A DNA stretch of 64,000 nucleotides from Caldilineaceae bacterium (GTDB lineage Bacteria > Chloroflexota > Anaerolineae > Caldilineales > Caldilineaceae): NCBI GenBank assembly GCA_022827195.1, contig JAJDTL010000045.1, positions 1 to 64,000 of the forward strand, given 5' to 3'. The notes under the pieces were generated by a model that saw nothing but the letters and a program-made list of their open reading frames with translations, ran no database searches and was not told the origin of the DNA. This document shows, piece by piece, positions 8,180 through 17,168 of the stretch. The translations under genes and the position numbers were made by a program. How positions within the stretch are numbered: the first letter of the stretch is position 1; each line of letters begins with the position of its first letter.

Positions 8180-8968
8180 ATGGACTACACAGTTGATGCA
8201 CAGACCTCGCGCCGGCAACCGCAGATCGCCTTGGACGCCTTTACCCGCGACGGCTTCCTCGCCCTGACCGCCTTCCTCACCCCCGATGAGGTGGCCGAGA
8301 CGCGTACCGAGGTCGCGCGCTTCATCCGCGATCGCGTACCGCAACTTCCCCGCGAGCAGGTCTTCTACGAGACCCTTGGCGAGCCTGATACGCTGAAGCA
8401 GATCGTGTACCTATATCAACACGAAAGCTACTTCGAGCGTCTCATGTTCGACAGCAAATTCGAGCAGCTGGCCGAACTGCTCCTGCAGGGCCCGGTTGTC
8501 GGCAAGAACATGCAGTACTTCAACAAGCCGCCCAGGATCGGCAAGGCGACCCCGCCCCACCAGGACGGCTTCTACTTCATGCTCGACCCCTGCGAAGCCC
8601 TGACGATGTGGCTGCCCCTGGAAGCGGTCGACGAGGAAAACGGCTGCGTCCGCTATGTGCGCGGCTCCCACCGCCGCGGCCTACGCCCACACGGCCGCAC
8701 CCAGACACTCGGCTTCTCGCAAGGCGTAACCGACTATGGCACCCCGCAGGACAGGGCCGACGAAGTCGCCTTCCCCGCCCAGGCCGGCGACCTGCTCATC
8801 CACAACGCCATGACGATCCACCGCGCTGACGGCAATCGCAGCGAGACGCGCACGCGCCAAGCCCTCGGATTCGTCTACTATTCGGAACGCGCAAAGGTTG
8901 ACGAAGAAAGGCACGCCGCATATCAGAAGCGGCTTGCCGAGGAAATGAAAGCAAAGGGGAAAATCTGA
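8180..8968 (+). CDS. Phytanoyl-CoA dioxygenase (PhyH) family protein
   Basis: 262 aa. Fe(II) ligands are His127 and Asp129 in PPHQDGFYF and His214 in MTIHRADGN; Arg224 or Arg226 would hold 2-oxoglutarate. The start is uncertain: the frame is open to a GTG at 8126 without a ribosome site, while ATG 8180 gives an N-terminus that begins at the usual distance from the FTRDGFLALTAFLTPDE motif, so 8180 is preferred. It is the last plus-strand gene of the desaturase-Gfo/Idh-isomerase group and may hydroxylate an intermediate of the same pathway. It converges on the minus-strand SDR gene. Confidence 0.88.
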   Translation: MDYTVDAQTSRRQPQIALDAFTRDGFLALTAFLTPDEVAETRTEVARFIRDRVPQLPREQVFYETLGEPDTLKQIVYLYQHESYFERLMFDSKFEQLAELLLQGPVVGKNMQYFNKPPRIGKATPPHQDGFYFMLDPCEALTMWLPLEAVDEENGCVRYVRGSHRRGLRPHGRTQTLGFSQGVTDYGTPQDRADEVAFPAQAGDLLIHNAMTIHRADGNRSETRTRQALGFVYYSERAKVDEERHAAYQKRLAEEMKAKGKI

Positions 8969-9187
8969 CCGCTACGCCAGCGCCCGCCCAGGCGTCCACT
9001 GCACTGCGATAGGCTCGGCACCGCCCTCGAACCGGATTCTCAGCCGCTCCATCCGCAACTGCGCCGAACTCTGCGGCGGGGTCGAAGTAACGCCGTTTTT
9101 CCTTTCCAGAAACTGAATCGTCGATTGTCGCTGAGGTGTTTGGCCTTCGAGCAGGCGACACTTCGCCGGCCATCAGCCCGCCAGGTG

Positions 9188-10171
9188 TCAGTCCTGCACG
9201 CCGCTGGAATAGGCGCTGTCGCCCTCCGCGCGGTCTTCCTCCAGCCCGCCAGCGTCAACCCACGCTTTGATGCTCAGAATCGTCTCGCGCATCGAATAGC
9301 GCGGCTCGAAGCCGAGCAGCCGCTTTGCCTTCGACATGTCGAACTCGATCTCCCCACCCTGCGCCATACTCCAGGGAAAGCCGGTCTCAACCCGGATGCC
9401 GGGAATGATGCTTTCGAGGATAGCGGCGAACTCGGATCCGCGCGTCGGGCCAGGTCCGCAGCAGTTGAAAAACTCACCTGCTGCATTCGGATGCTCGCCC
9501 ACCGCGATATGCATGCGGGCCACGTCCCGCAGGTCAACATAATGGCACAGCTCGTCGAGCGAGAAGTGGGGAATCTGGACCGATTCACCCTCCGCCAGCA
9601 TCTCCGCGAACTCGCGCCAACCGCGCCCGCCGCCGCGGCCGCCCGGTCCCACCACGGCCGTCAAACGCAATGCAGAAACCGGCAGCCCGTATTGGTGGTA
9701 AAAGGTGAACGCCAGCACCTCCTGCAAAAGCTTCGTTGAGGCGTACATGTCCTTCGGCCGCGCTGGATGCTTCTCGTCGACCGGCATGTAGTCAGGCGGC
9801 GCGAACTTTGTCGCCGGATACCATTCATACGCGGAAATGCTGCTGGACAGAACGAACCGTTTCACCCCCGCATCGCGGGCGTACACCAGCAGGTGTGTCA
9901 GCCCCAGCAGGTTGACCGTTACCATCTGCAGCGGGTCGCCCGTATCACCGGGCAGAGACGCCACATGGTAGATGACATCCAATTCGAGACCGCCGAGAAC
10001 GGCGCCTATCGAGTCACTAGACGTGATGTCGCCCTGCAACCACCTGCCGGGCATGCCCTCAGGCTGCCGCGAGCGCCCCAATACAAGGACTTCGTCACCG
10101 CGCGATGCAAGTTGACGAACAAGCTCGCGACCAATGTATCCTGAACCGCCGACTACGAGAGATCTGGTCAT
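9188..10171 (-). CDS. NAD-dependent epimerase/dehydratase (extended SDR)
   Basis: 327 aa. The GGSGYIGRE motif (8-16) is the extended-SDR nucleotide-binding loop, and Tyr143-x3-Lys147 (YASTK) with a Ser around 111 forms the catalytic triad. The DIT near 48-50 and the HVASLPGD segment fit the sugar-nucleotide epimerase / dihydroflavonol reductase branch. AGGAG precedes ATG 10171. It is the last gene of the long minus-strand block and follows the GMC oxidoreductase by 27 bp. Members reduce or epimerise sugars, lactones or aldehydes; which one applies here is not evident. Confidence 0.88.
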   Translation of the reverse strand: MTRSLVVGGSGYIGRELVRQLASRGDEVLVLGRSRQPEGMPGRWLQGDITSSDSIGAVLGGLELDVIYHVASLPGDTGDPLQMVTVNLLGLTHLLVYARDAGVKRFVLSSSISAYEWYPATKFAPPDYMPVDEKHPARPKDMYASTKLLQEVLAFTFYHQYGLPVSALRLTAVVGPGGRGGGRGWREFAEMLAEGESVQIPHFSLDELCHYVDLRDVARMHIAVGEHPNAAGEFFNCCGPGPTRGSEFAAILESIIPGIRVETGFPWSMAQGGEIEFDMSKAKRLLGFEPRYSMRETILSIKAWVDAGGLEEDRAEGDSAYSSGVQD

Positions 10172-10198
10172 CGTCCTCTGCTCCTGTCAAACGTCTGT

Positions 10199-11803
10199 TC
10201 ACGAATTTCGCTTGCGATTGAGACGCTCCGCCATGTGCTCGCCTATCATCACCGTCGTCAAGTGCGTATTGGCGCGCGGCACCTCAGGCATGATCGAAGC
10301 GTCGATCACGCGCAAGCCCTCGACCCCTTTGACGCGACAGTCCGGGTCAACCACCGCCAGCGGGTCGTCGGCCGCGCCCATGCGGCAGGTCCCGACAATG
10401 TGATAGCAGTCCGCACACTCCTGCAGCAGCCACGCATCGAGTTCTGCGTCATCCCCGAAACTCTCGATGCCGCGGCGATCCTCGCTGAGGGGATCTCCTA
10501 CCGACATCTCTTCTGAAATCTCCTCGAAGGCGGGGTGCCTTCCGATCGCAAACAGCCGTCGCACGCCGTCACGCAATCGGACCAGGTCTCTTTCGTCCGT
10601 CAGCATGCGCTCCTCGATGACCGGATTGACTCCGGATTCGGGCGAGGTAAGGCTAAGCCTGCCCTTCGAAAACGCCTGAAACACCGAGACCACAACGATC
10701 CCCCGTTTGAGCGCCTCTCCCTCGATGCCGTAAACGTTGCAGCTGGCAATCAGCATGTCATTAAAGCCCGTCCCGGCCAGGCCCGATGTATAACGAAGGC
10801 AGCAGTTGGTGCGACGGGCATGAGCGCTGCCGGCCTGCGCCTCGGGGCGCAACGAAAGGTGAAGCCCGACGGCCGGGTGGTCGAGGACGTTTTCGCCGAC
10901 GCCCGGCAGGTCAACGAGCGGACCGACGCCCAGCGATTTCAAACTCTCCGCCGGTCCGATACCGGAGCGCATCAGAACGGCCGGCGAATGGACCGCCCCG
11001 GCGCACAAAAGGACCTCCTTGCTACTGAAGATTGTCGGCGCGCTATCGCCAGAACTTTGCCCCGCTCCAACTGCCCCGCCCTGTAGGCGCACGCCCGTCG
11101 CGCGGCCTGCCTCAAGCTCAATCCGTTCGACCAGCGCATCGCCAATGATCTCCAGATTCGGGCGGCCGCGCGCCGGCTCCAGGTAGGCGTCATTGGTCGA
11201 GACGCGTACGTCATCTCTCATCGTTAGAGCAACCGGCGAAATCCCAGTGCTGCCCGGAGCGTGGCAATCTTCCGACCAGCCGTGTCCGAAGTCGAGCGCG
11301 GCCCTTTGCAGAGCTCGGTCAACCGGCCCCCACTCCTCCAGGGGGATGCGTTGAATCGGAATCGGGCCGCCGCGACCGTGATACGCAGGGTCACCATAGT
11401 TGAGATCGTCTTCCAGGCGAATAAAGGAGGGCAGGACCTCTTCCCCTGACCATCCCCTACAGCCCATCTTCACCCAGCGGTCAAAGTCGTCCGGCTCACC
11501 CCGCAGCGCGATCAGACCATTGATGGCCGAGCTGCCCCCTAAGCCGCGTCCTCTGATGAACTCTCTCGGCTCCTGCTCCTCGCTGCGCCTCGCCGCGAGG
11601 TCAGGCCACTGGTACAAAGGCTTGTACGCCTCCGATAAGAGAATCTCGCCGTGATTGTGGCTCCGCATCGCCGCCGGCGCCTCGCTAGAGCGGTAATCAG
11701 GACCGGCTTCAAGCAACAGCACCGAAACCGAAGGATTTTCCGTAAGCCGGGCCGCCAGAACAGCGCCCGCCGAACCTGCGCCAACGATTATGTAGTCGTA
11801 CAC
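10199..11803 (-). CDS. GMC-family FAD-dependent oxidoreductase (choline-dehydrogenase-like)
   Basis: 534 aa. The N-terminal dinucleotide fold IIVGAGSAGAVLAARL (5-20) with LLLEAGPD binds FAD, RGLGGSSAINGL is the first GMC signature and GAVHSPAVLMRSGIGP the second. Catalytic residues are His468 (CYHIVGTCRMG) and the RANTHLTT segment around 510-517. No signal peptide, so it acts in the cytoplasm on an alcohol or sugar. The start is GTG 11803; the ribosome site is poor. Together with the SDR downstream and the AtuA-like pair upstream it may oxidise an alcohol of a terpenoid-like or sugar compound. Confidence 0.9.
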   Translation of the reverse strand: MYDYIIVGAGSAGAVLAARLTENPSVSVLLLEAGPDYRSSEAPAAMRSHNHGEILLSEAYKPLYQWPDLAARRSEEQEPREFIRGRGLGGSSAINGLIALRGEPDDFDRWVKMGCRGWSGEEVLPSFIRLEDDLNYGDPAYHGRGGPIPIQRIPLEEWGPVDRALQRAALDFGHGWSEDCHAPGSTGISPVALTMRDDVRVSTNDAYLEPARGRPNLEIIGDALVERIELEAGRATGVRLQGGAVGAGQSSGDSAPTIFSSKEVLLCAGAVHSPAVLMRSGIGPAESLKSLGVGPLVDLPGVGENVLDHPAVGLHLSLRPEAQAGSAHARRTNCCLRYTSGLAGTGFNDMLIASCNVYGIEGEALKRGIVVVSVFQAFSKGRLSLTSPESGVNPVIEERMLTDERDLVRLRDGVRRLFAIGRHPAFEEISEEMSVGDPLSEDRRGIESFGDDAELDAWLLQECADCYHIVGTCRMGAADDPLAVVDPDCRVKGVEGLRVIDASIMPEVPRANTHLTTVMIGEHMAERLNRKRNS

Positions 11804-11914
11804 TTTCTATTCCATCCGCTCTCTTGTTGTGCCCCAGTCTCCTATTGCAGAAGTACGGTCCGACTCCGCGATGCTCGCTCTGCGCGGCTAGCCGCTGCCC
11901 GACTGTTGCTGGTG

Positions 11915-12238
11915 TTACTCTTCAGGGACTTCCACTTCAAGACTCAACAGCACCGAACTGAGGACCTTGCCGTAACCGTCCAGCGTAAGCGTGCGCGTCG
12001 CGCCGCCATCCAATGCATCGCGCAACACAAAATTCAGCGCGCCCATTCGCGGCAGCTCGTAACGTTTCACCTCGCCCTTCACGCTGTCCTGAAACAGGCT
12101 TCTGACCCTTTCCGGCGTAACCTGTTCTCTTATCAGCTCATAGTTTTTCTTATCGTAAACGATCAGACCAATGTTGGCGTGGAAGCCCTTATCGCCCGAG
12201 CGGGCGTGGCAGATCTCACGCAACTGGACCTTCTTCAT
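11915..12238 (-). CDS. AtuA C-terminal-type (ferredoxin-fold) small protein
   Basis: 107 aa. The segment LREICHARSGDKGFHANIGLIVYD corresponds to the GDKG..NIG motif of the domain that forms the C-terminus of full-length AtuA, the acyclic terpene utilisation protein. Here it is a separate gene starting three bases after the larger part stops; GAGG lies eight bases before its ATG. The two products probably form one complex. Biochemical role of AtuA is not established, so the function stays open. Confidence 0.8.
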   Translation of the reverse strand: MKKVQLREICHARSGDKGFHANIGLIVYDKKNYELIREQVTPERVRSLFQDSVKGEVKRYELPRMGALNFVLRDALDGGATRTLTLDGYGKVLSSVLLSLEVEVPEE

Positions 12239-12241
12239 CGA

Positions 12242-13615
12242 CTAGGCCTCCTCGACAATCACCTCTGTGTTTACCGCCTCTCTGGGGATAAACGTCGAAT
12301 AGTAGCCCAGGATTTCGGTAATCGCCTCGCTCCTCAGGCCGCGGCCGATCGCAGCCGGACCATTGTTGTCGATCGTTTCCAGCTCGTGCATAATCTTCCA
12401 CGCCTCGGCCCGCTCCTGCGTTCTGCCCGCAACGCGCAGCCCGACCTCCCATGGTGGGCCGTTCGCAACATTCGCCGGCCCGTACAACGCGCTGATGCCG
12501 ATTAAGTCGAATCGAAGCGCGTCGGCTTTCAGATGAGTAACCTGCTCCAGCCGCTTCCGGATCACATCGGCCGCGAGCTTTGCCCTCTCGTACGCGCCCG
12601 GACCGGCGTAGAAAACCGTCCCTTCCGCTCTGAAACCCTCCCTGACGCCCAGGTTGACCTTGAGCAATTCCGGTTTTGGCTTGCCTCGGACCTTCCCCGT
12701 TATCGCCACCCGGTCCAGCCCCACCTGCTCAAATCCGATATCCGAAAAGTCGGCGACGACGTCCGCTTCGATATAGTTGGCCGGATCATCGGTCTCATAC
12801 AGCATCTGTTCAGCGCACGTGGCAGGGCTGACAACGCCGCCACTGCCCGGCGTCTTAGTGACGACCATCTGGCCGTCGGCAGCGATCTCGGCGATCGGGA
12901 AGCCCAGACGATGCAGTTCAGGCACAACCTTGTGAGGCGGGTCGGCGAAATAGCCTCCAGTGACCTGCCCGGCGCATTCGAACAGATGGCCCAGCACGAT
13001 CCCTTTAGCCAGCAGGTCCCAGTCATCCTCCTCCCAGCCAAACTCGTGGACCATCGGCGCCAGAAAGAGAGATGCATCCCCAACTCTGCCGGTGATGACC
13101 AGGTCCGCCCCCTGTTGTAATGCGTCAACGATCGGGTCGGCCGCGATATAGGCATGCGCGGCGATCAGCCTGTCTCCGAAAGCGCTGACCGGCTCCTGCG
13201 TTTCGTTCACGACCGGATTCAGCTCTCTGACCGAATCAAGTACATTGTCGCCCAGGACCGCCGCCACTCTCTGACCGCTTAGCCCCAGTTCCCGCGCGAC
13301 CCTGATCGCAAGCTCCTGCGCCCCGCGCGGGTTGGCCGCCCCCATATTCCCGATGATGCGTGTCCCGTTGCTTGCGCATTGCGGCCAGATCCTTCGCAGC
13401 CGCCGCTCAGTATATGTGTCGTAGCCTTCACCTGGCCGGCTCATCTTGTGCCGCTCGAAAGCCAGCATTTCGCTCTCCGACAGCGAATCAAAGACGATGT
13501 AGTCGATGTTTCCCTTTTCGACCAGCTCGATCGCCGGCTCAATCCTCTCGCCCGGACAGGCCGACCCACCCCCAAGTCGTAACAGGTTTTCGGCCCGATC
13601 TTTGTCGTTTCTCAT
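12242..13615 (-). CDS. AtuA-family (DUF1446) protein, N-terminal part
   Basis: 457 aa, DUF1446-type. GGGSACPGERIEPAIELVEKG near 14-34 and IIGNMGAANPRG around 92-103 match the conserved N-terminal features of AtuA-like proteins, and LITGRVGDASLFLAP is typical of the middle. In Pseudomonas-type AtuA this region and the ferredoxin-fold tail are one polypeptide of about 590 aa; here they are split into adjacent genes. AtuA-like genes usually sit with acyl-CoA enzymes of terpene catabolism, but no carboxylase or acyl-CoA gene is present here, so a terpene substrate should not be assumed. Confidence 0.82.
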   Translation of the reverse strand: MRNDKDRAENLLRLGGGSACPGERIEPAIELVEKGNIDYIVFDSLSESEMLAFERHKMSRPGEGYDTYTERRLRRIWPQCASNGTRIIGNMGAANPRGAQELAIRVARELGLSGQRVAAVLGDNVLDSVRELNPVVNETQEPVSAFGDRLIAAHAYIAADPIVDALQQGADLVITGRVGDASLFLAPMVHEFGWEEDDWDLLAKGIVLGHLFECAGQVTGGYFADPPHKVVPELHRLGFPIAEIAADGQMVVTKTPGSGGVVSPATCAEQMLYETDDPANYIEADVVADFSDIGFEQVGLDRVAITGKVRGKPKPELLKVNLGVREGFRAEGTVFYAGPGAYERAKLAADVIRKRLEQVTHLKADALRFDLIGISALYGPANVANGPPWEVGLRVAGRTQERAEAWKIMHELETIDNNGPAAIGRGLRSEAITEILGYYSTFIPREAVNTEVIVEEA

Positions 13616-13763
13616 CAGAGGATGCTCTTACTCGTGAACAATTGGTTCGCGGCGGACCGTCCGGCTCCAAAGCAAACGTGGAGTAGGCAGCGGCGCCCTC
13701 CGCTTCCGAACGGACAACGTGACGTTGTCCCCAGTCCAGGGCATCTGAACGTCCGGCTCCCTC

Positions 13764-14633
13764 TCAGCCCTTTATCGCGCCCGCCGTCAACCCGGACACG
13801 ATATAGCGTTGAATAAATAGCGTCAGCAGCACCGCCGGCAGTGTTACCATGATTGTGGCTGCCGCCAGCGGGCCCCAGTTCACCGTTTCAAAACTCAGCA
13901 TGTTATAGACGGCTACCGGAAGTGTCCGTGTCTTCGGGCCCGACAGCACCACCGAGAACATGAAATCGTTCCAGGAAGTAATGAACGCCATGATTGCCGA
14001 CACCACGAGGCCCGGAAGCGTCAAGGGCAAGGCAATTCGGAAGAAACTCCCGTACGGCCCGCACCCGTCAACCGACGAAGCATCCTCCAGTTCGGGATTC
14101 AGGTCTTCAAAGAAACCGATCATGATCCAGACCACGAGCGGCAATCCGGCCACCATGTGACCTAGGATTAGCGCGATGTAGCTGTTTGAAAGTCCCAAAC
14201 TGCGCGTCGCGGCAAACCAGGGTATCAGGAAACTCATCGGTGGCACCAGCCTGGCGAGCAGGATCAGCAGTGCCATCTCATAGCGTCTCCACTTGACGAT
14301 TCCATACGCGGCCGGTACGCCAACCAGGAGGGCGATGCCGGTCGCGCCAAATCCCGCAATCGTGCTGTTTCTGGCGTACTGCGGAAATGGATGCTTGCGG
14401 AATACCTCGGCATAGCTTTCAAGTCCAAGGCTGCTCGGCACGAAGACCGGCGGATAGGCTGTGTTCTCAACCTGGCTCTTGAACGAAAGCGAAATCATCC
14501 AGAAGAAAAAGAATAAGGCAGGCAGCATGAGCGCAAGGATGACCAGCCAGAAAGCGCCCTTTCCCGCTAAGCCGTATAGTAGAGCGAATGGCCGGCCTTC
14601 CCGACCGCCCCAGGCCGATCCCCTCACTACCAT
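13764..14633 (-). CDS. Carbohydrate ABC transporter permease (MalG type)
   Basis: 289 aa inner-membrane subunit with six predicted helices and the EAA loop LEDASSVDGCGPYGSFFRIALP that contacts the ATPase. The C-terminus (RYIVSGLTAGAIKG) is the standard MalG-type ending. It overlaps the stop of the MalF-type gene by seven bases (ATGGTAG), so they are translationally coupled. It pairs with that gene and the binding protein at 15801. Confidence 0.93.
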   Translation of the reverse strand: MVVRGSAWGGREGRPFALLYGLAGKGAFWLVILALMLPALFFFFWMISLSFKSQVENTAYPPVFVPSSLGLESYAEVFRKHPFPQYARNSTIAGFGATGIALLVGVPAAYGIVKWRRYEMALLILLARLVPPMSFLIPWFAATRSLGLSNSYIALILGHMVAGLPLVVWIMIGFFEDLNPELEDASSVDGCGPYGSFFRIALPLTLPGLVVSAIMAFITSWNDFMFSVVLSGPKTRTLPVAVYNMLSFETVNWGPLAAATIMVTLPAVLLTLFIQRYIVSGLTAGAIKG

Positions 14634-15565
14634 GACGGATCCCTTCTCAGTCGAGTCAGGACCAGCGCCGCCCCCACAACCAGTATGAAGAGCATCACCA
14701 CCATCGAGGCGCTGTAGCCTACGTGATAAAAGTTGAATGCCTGCAGGAAAAGCAGGATGTTAATCGTCTCAGACGCGCGTCCCGGTCCTCCTTGCGTAAG
14801 AACGAAGATGGAGTCAAACGCCTTGAGCGCGTCGACAGAACGAATCAGCAGCACGACAACGATGTATGGCCAAACGAGAGGCAGCGTCAGGTACCTGAAT
14901 CGCTGTATCGCACTGGCCCCATCAATTTTGGACGCCTCGTACAGTCCGGCGGGGAGGGCGGCCAGGCCGCCAAGTATGACGAGTGCAGCAAAAGGGGTTG
15001 CTTGAAACGACTCTACCAGCGCCACGCTAGGGATAACTGTCTGAGACGAGGCAACCCACAGACTGGGCGGAAGGTTGACAAGGCTCAATAGGTAGTTGAA
15101 CACGCCCAAAGCGGGATGGTACATCAGCTGCCAGATCAGCGCCACCGCGACAGGCGTCGCCATCATTGGCAAAGCGAAGACCGACCGCAGCAAACCGCGG
15201 GCAAAAAAACGTTCGTTAAAAGCGAGCGCGGCCCCGAGTCCCAGAGTCGTCGGTATCAGCGTTGCCAACACTGAGTAGTACAGTGTCTTGAAAACACCCT
15301 GGTGAAACCTGGGGGCTGAAAGCGCGTTGATGTAGTTCGTGAGACCGATAAACTCCGGCGGTTGCCTGCCGAGCTCCCATTTCTGCAGGCTCATGTACAG
15401 ATTCCAGACGAGGGGATAGCCGATCAGCAAGAGCACGGCGAAAACGGCAGGGGCGATGAAGACCAGACTGGCGCGTCGCTCAATCCAGTCGCCTATGCCC
15501 ATTCTGCGCCAGCGGTTGGTCTCTTTCACCGCGGCCCCGTCGGCGTCACGATGAGTCTCTTGCAT
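14627..15565 (-). CDS. Carbohydrate ABC transporter permease (MalF type)
   Basis: 312 aa inner-membrane subunit, first helix at about 32-52. The EAA loop is YEASKIDGASAIQRFRYLTLP, and the FVLTQGGPGRASETINILL segment is typical of MalF/UgpA-type subunits. AGAGG precedes ATG 15565. The gene follows its binding protein after 235 bp that contain a strong stem-loop, which would give more binding protein than permease. Confidence 0.93.
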   Translation of the reverse strand: MQETHRDADGAAVKETNRWRRMGIGDWIERRASLVFIAPAVFAVLLLIGYPLVWNLYMSLQKWELGRQPPEFIGLTNYINALSAPRFHQGVFKTLYYSVLATLIPTTLGLGAALAFNERFFARGLLRSVFALPMMATPVAVALIWQLMYHPALGVFNYLLSLVNLPPSLWVASSQTVIPSVALVESFQATPFAALVILGGLAALPAGLYEASKIDGASAIQRFRYLTLPLVWPYIVVVLLIRSVDALKAFDSIFVLTQGGPGRASETINILLFLQAFNFYHVGYSASMVVMLFILVVGAALVLTRLRRDPSW

Positions 15566-15659
15566 TTACAGCCCTCTGCCGGCCTGGACGAATCTTGAAG
15601 TCCTTCGGCCCGTGGCATTGATGGGAGCACCGCATCCTTTGACCCTGCAAAGCCCAATC

Positions 15660-15699
15660 CCCTGACCCCCGCCCTATGACGGAAAAGCGGGGGCCAGGG
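15660..15699 (-). promoter_or_regulatory. Intercistronic stem-loop after a solute-binding-protein gene
   Basis: Arms 15660-15672 and 15687-15699 (CCCTGACCCCCGC / GCGGGGGCCAGGG) pair over 13 positions with one A-C mismatch; loop 14 bases. It lies between the binding protein and its permeases, with no T tract after it, so protection of the upstream message or partial termination is likely. Confidence 0.75.
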
Positions 15700-15800
15700 T
15701 TGTAAGCCTAACGACTATCCTCTCTGGTACTGCGAAGCGACAGGAATGACCACGCTTGCGGGCCAGTCAAAGGGTTCCGTCGTGGGCACATCTTGTCCGT

Positions 15801-17168
15801 CTAAGACTGGGATGCACGCATTACGGGTTCCAGCTCGTCCTGGGCATTCTGCAGCAGCTGCGCCACGTCGCCGCCCTCAATCGCCTGGGTCAAGGCGTTG
15901 CTGACCGCCTCACCGAACTCGTTGACCGGAATAATCTCCGGAATCATCGGCACTGCCACACCGTCCTTGAGCGATTCCACACAGGTATCGATCCAGTCCT
16001 GCGGAACGAGACTGTTGGCAGCGAAATCCGGGTGCTCCCATGCAGATACCCGGGCCGCCGGGGAACCGCTTATCATCGCCCGCAGCTGGTTGCTCTTGTT
16101 GGTCGCCCACTGGAGGAAGTAGAAAGCTGCCTCCTTCTTCTGGCTGAAGGGGCTGATCGCCCAGCCCACACAGGCTACCGGGCCGAACTGGCCGCCCGGT
16201 CCCTCCGGCAGCAGCGAGTATCCGATCTTGTCGGCAATGACGGAATTCTCAGGGTTCTCGGACTTCGCGATCAGGTCCGAACCGTCCACCCACATCCCTG
16301 CCTGACCCTGGCTGAACAGTGAACTGCATTCGAGCCAGTCATATCCGGTTGACCCTGGCGGGCCGTAGTTCTGGAGAAGCCGCACGTACGTCTCGGCCGC
16401 TTCGATCGCTTCAGGCGTGGCTATCGCCAGGTTGCCGTCCTCATCCTGCCAGCTCCCGCCCATGTTCCACAGGAACGCCCCCCACATGACCCAGACCGCC
16501 GCCTTGCCGCGCAGCGTAATCCCGTACATGTTGGGCGGATCGTGCAACGCAGCGGCGGCCGCCTCCATCTCCTCTAGCGTCTTCGGCGGCTCGATGCCCT
16601 TCTCCTCCAGCAGGTCCCGGCGGAAGGCGTAGATGATCTGCGGCACAAAAGAGGGCAGCGCATAGATATCCCCGTTGTCCAAGGTCACCCACTGCCAGCC
16701 GGCGGCCGCGATGTCGTCGGCGTCCCAATCGGGGTCACTGAGGTTCGGGTCTTTGAGGAGGTCGTTGATCGCGAAATACCAGCCCTCGCTCTGGAACTTC
16801 AGTTTCTCGATCGGAATGGCCGTCTCCCATACGTCGAGACCGGTGTCCTGGCCCTGCATGTAAAGGAGAGTCTTCTGTCGAGCCTGCGCCTCGGGGGCCA
16901 GCTCCCATTCAAGTGAGATGCCGGTCAACTCCAGGAACTCCTGATCAACCTCTGCTACCAGTTCCGAAATAGGGTGATTCTCACCATGGATGAAGAGACT
17001 CTCCCCGTCGAAGCGTTTGAAATCAAACCCTTCCATCGCCGGCTCAGCCGCGGGAGCCGGCGTGTCCACTGGCGCCACACAAGATACCGTTGCAAGCACG
17101 GAGGCGCCGGCCGCGCCAGCAGTCATGAGCCTCAGAATCTCCCGGCGGTTCATCTTTCGCGTTTCCAT
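15801..17168 (-). CDS. ABC transporter sugar-binding lipoprotein (family 1)
   Basis: 455 aa. The N-terminus has a twin-arginine motif (NRREILRLM) and ends in VSC, a lipobox-like site, followed by an acidic/Pro/Ala linker; the mature protein would be held on the outer face of the membrane. The body is a cluster-B type sugar-binding fold (ISLEWELAPEAQARQKTLLYM, GVAVPMIPEIIPVNEF). AAGGAGG lies upstream of ATG 17168. It delivers a saccharide or sugar alcohol to the permeases at 13764-15565. The Gfo/Idh gene upstream suggests the ligand is oxidised after entry. Confidence 0.92.
   Translation of the reverse strand: METRKMNRREILRLMTAGAAGASVLATVSCVAPVDTPAPAAEPAMEGFDFKRFDGESLFIHGENHPISELVAEVDQEFLELTGISLEWELAPEAQARQKTLLYMQGQDTGLDVWETAIPIEKLKFQSEGWYFAINDLLKDPNLSDPDWDADDIAAAGWQWVTLDNGDIYALPSFVPQIIYAFRRDLLEEKGIEPPKTLEEMEAAAAALHDPPNMYGITLRGKAAVWVMWGAFLWNMGGSWQDEDGNLAIATPEAIEAAETYVRLLQNYGPPGSTGYDWLECSSLFSQGQAGMWVDGSDLIAKSENPENSVIADKIGYSLLPEGPGGQFGPVACVGWAISPFSQKKEAAFYFLQWATNKSNQLRAMISGSPAARVSAWEHPDFAANSLVPQDWIDTCVESLKDGVAVPMIPEIIPVNEFGEAVSNALTQAIEGGDVAQLLQNAQDELEPVMRASQS

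Noticed and set aside
12242-13615. Assigning the AtuA-like pair to terpene degradation
   Set aside because: The other genes of that pathway are absent from the window.
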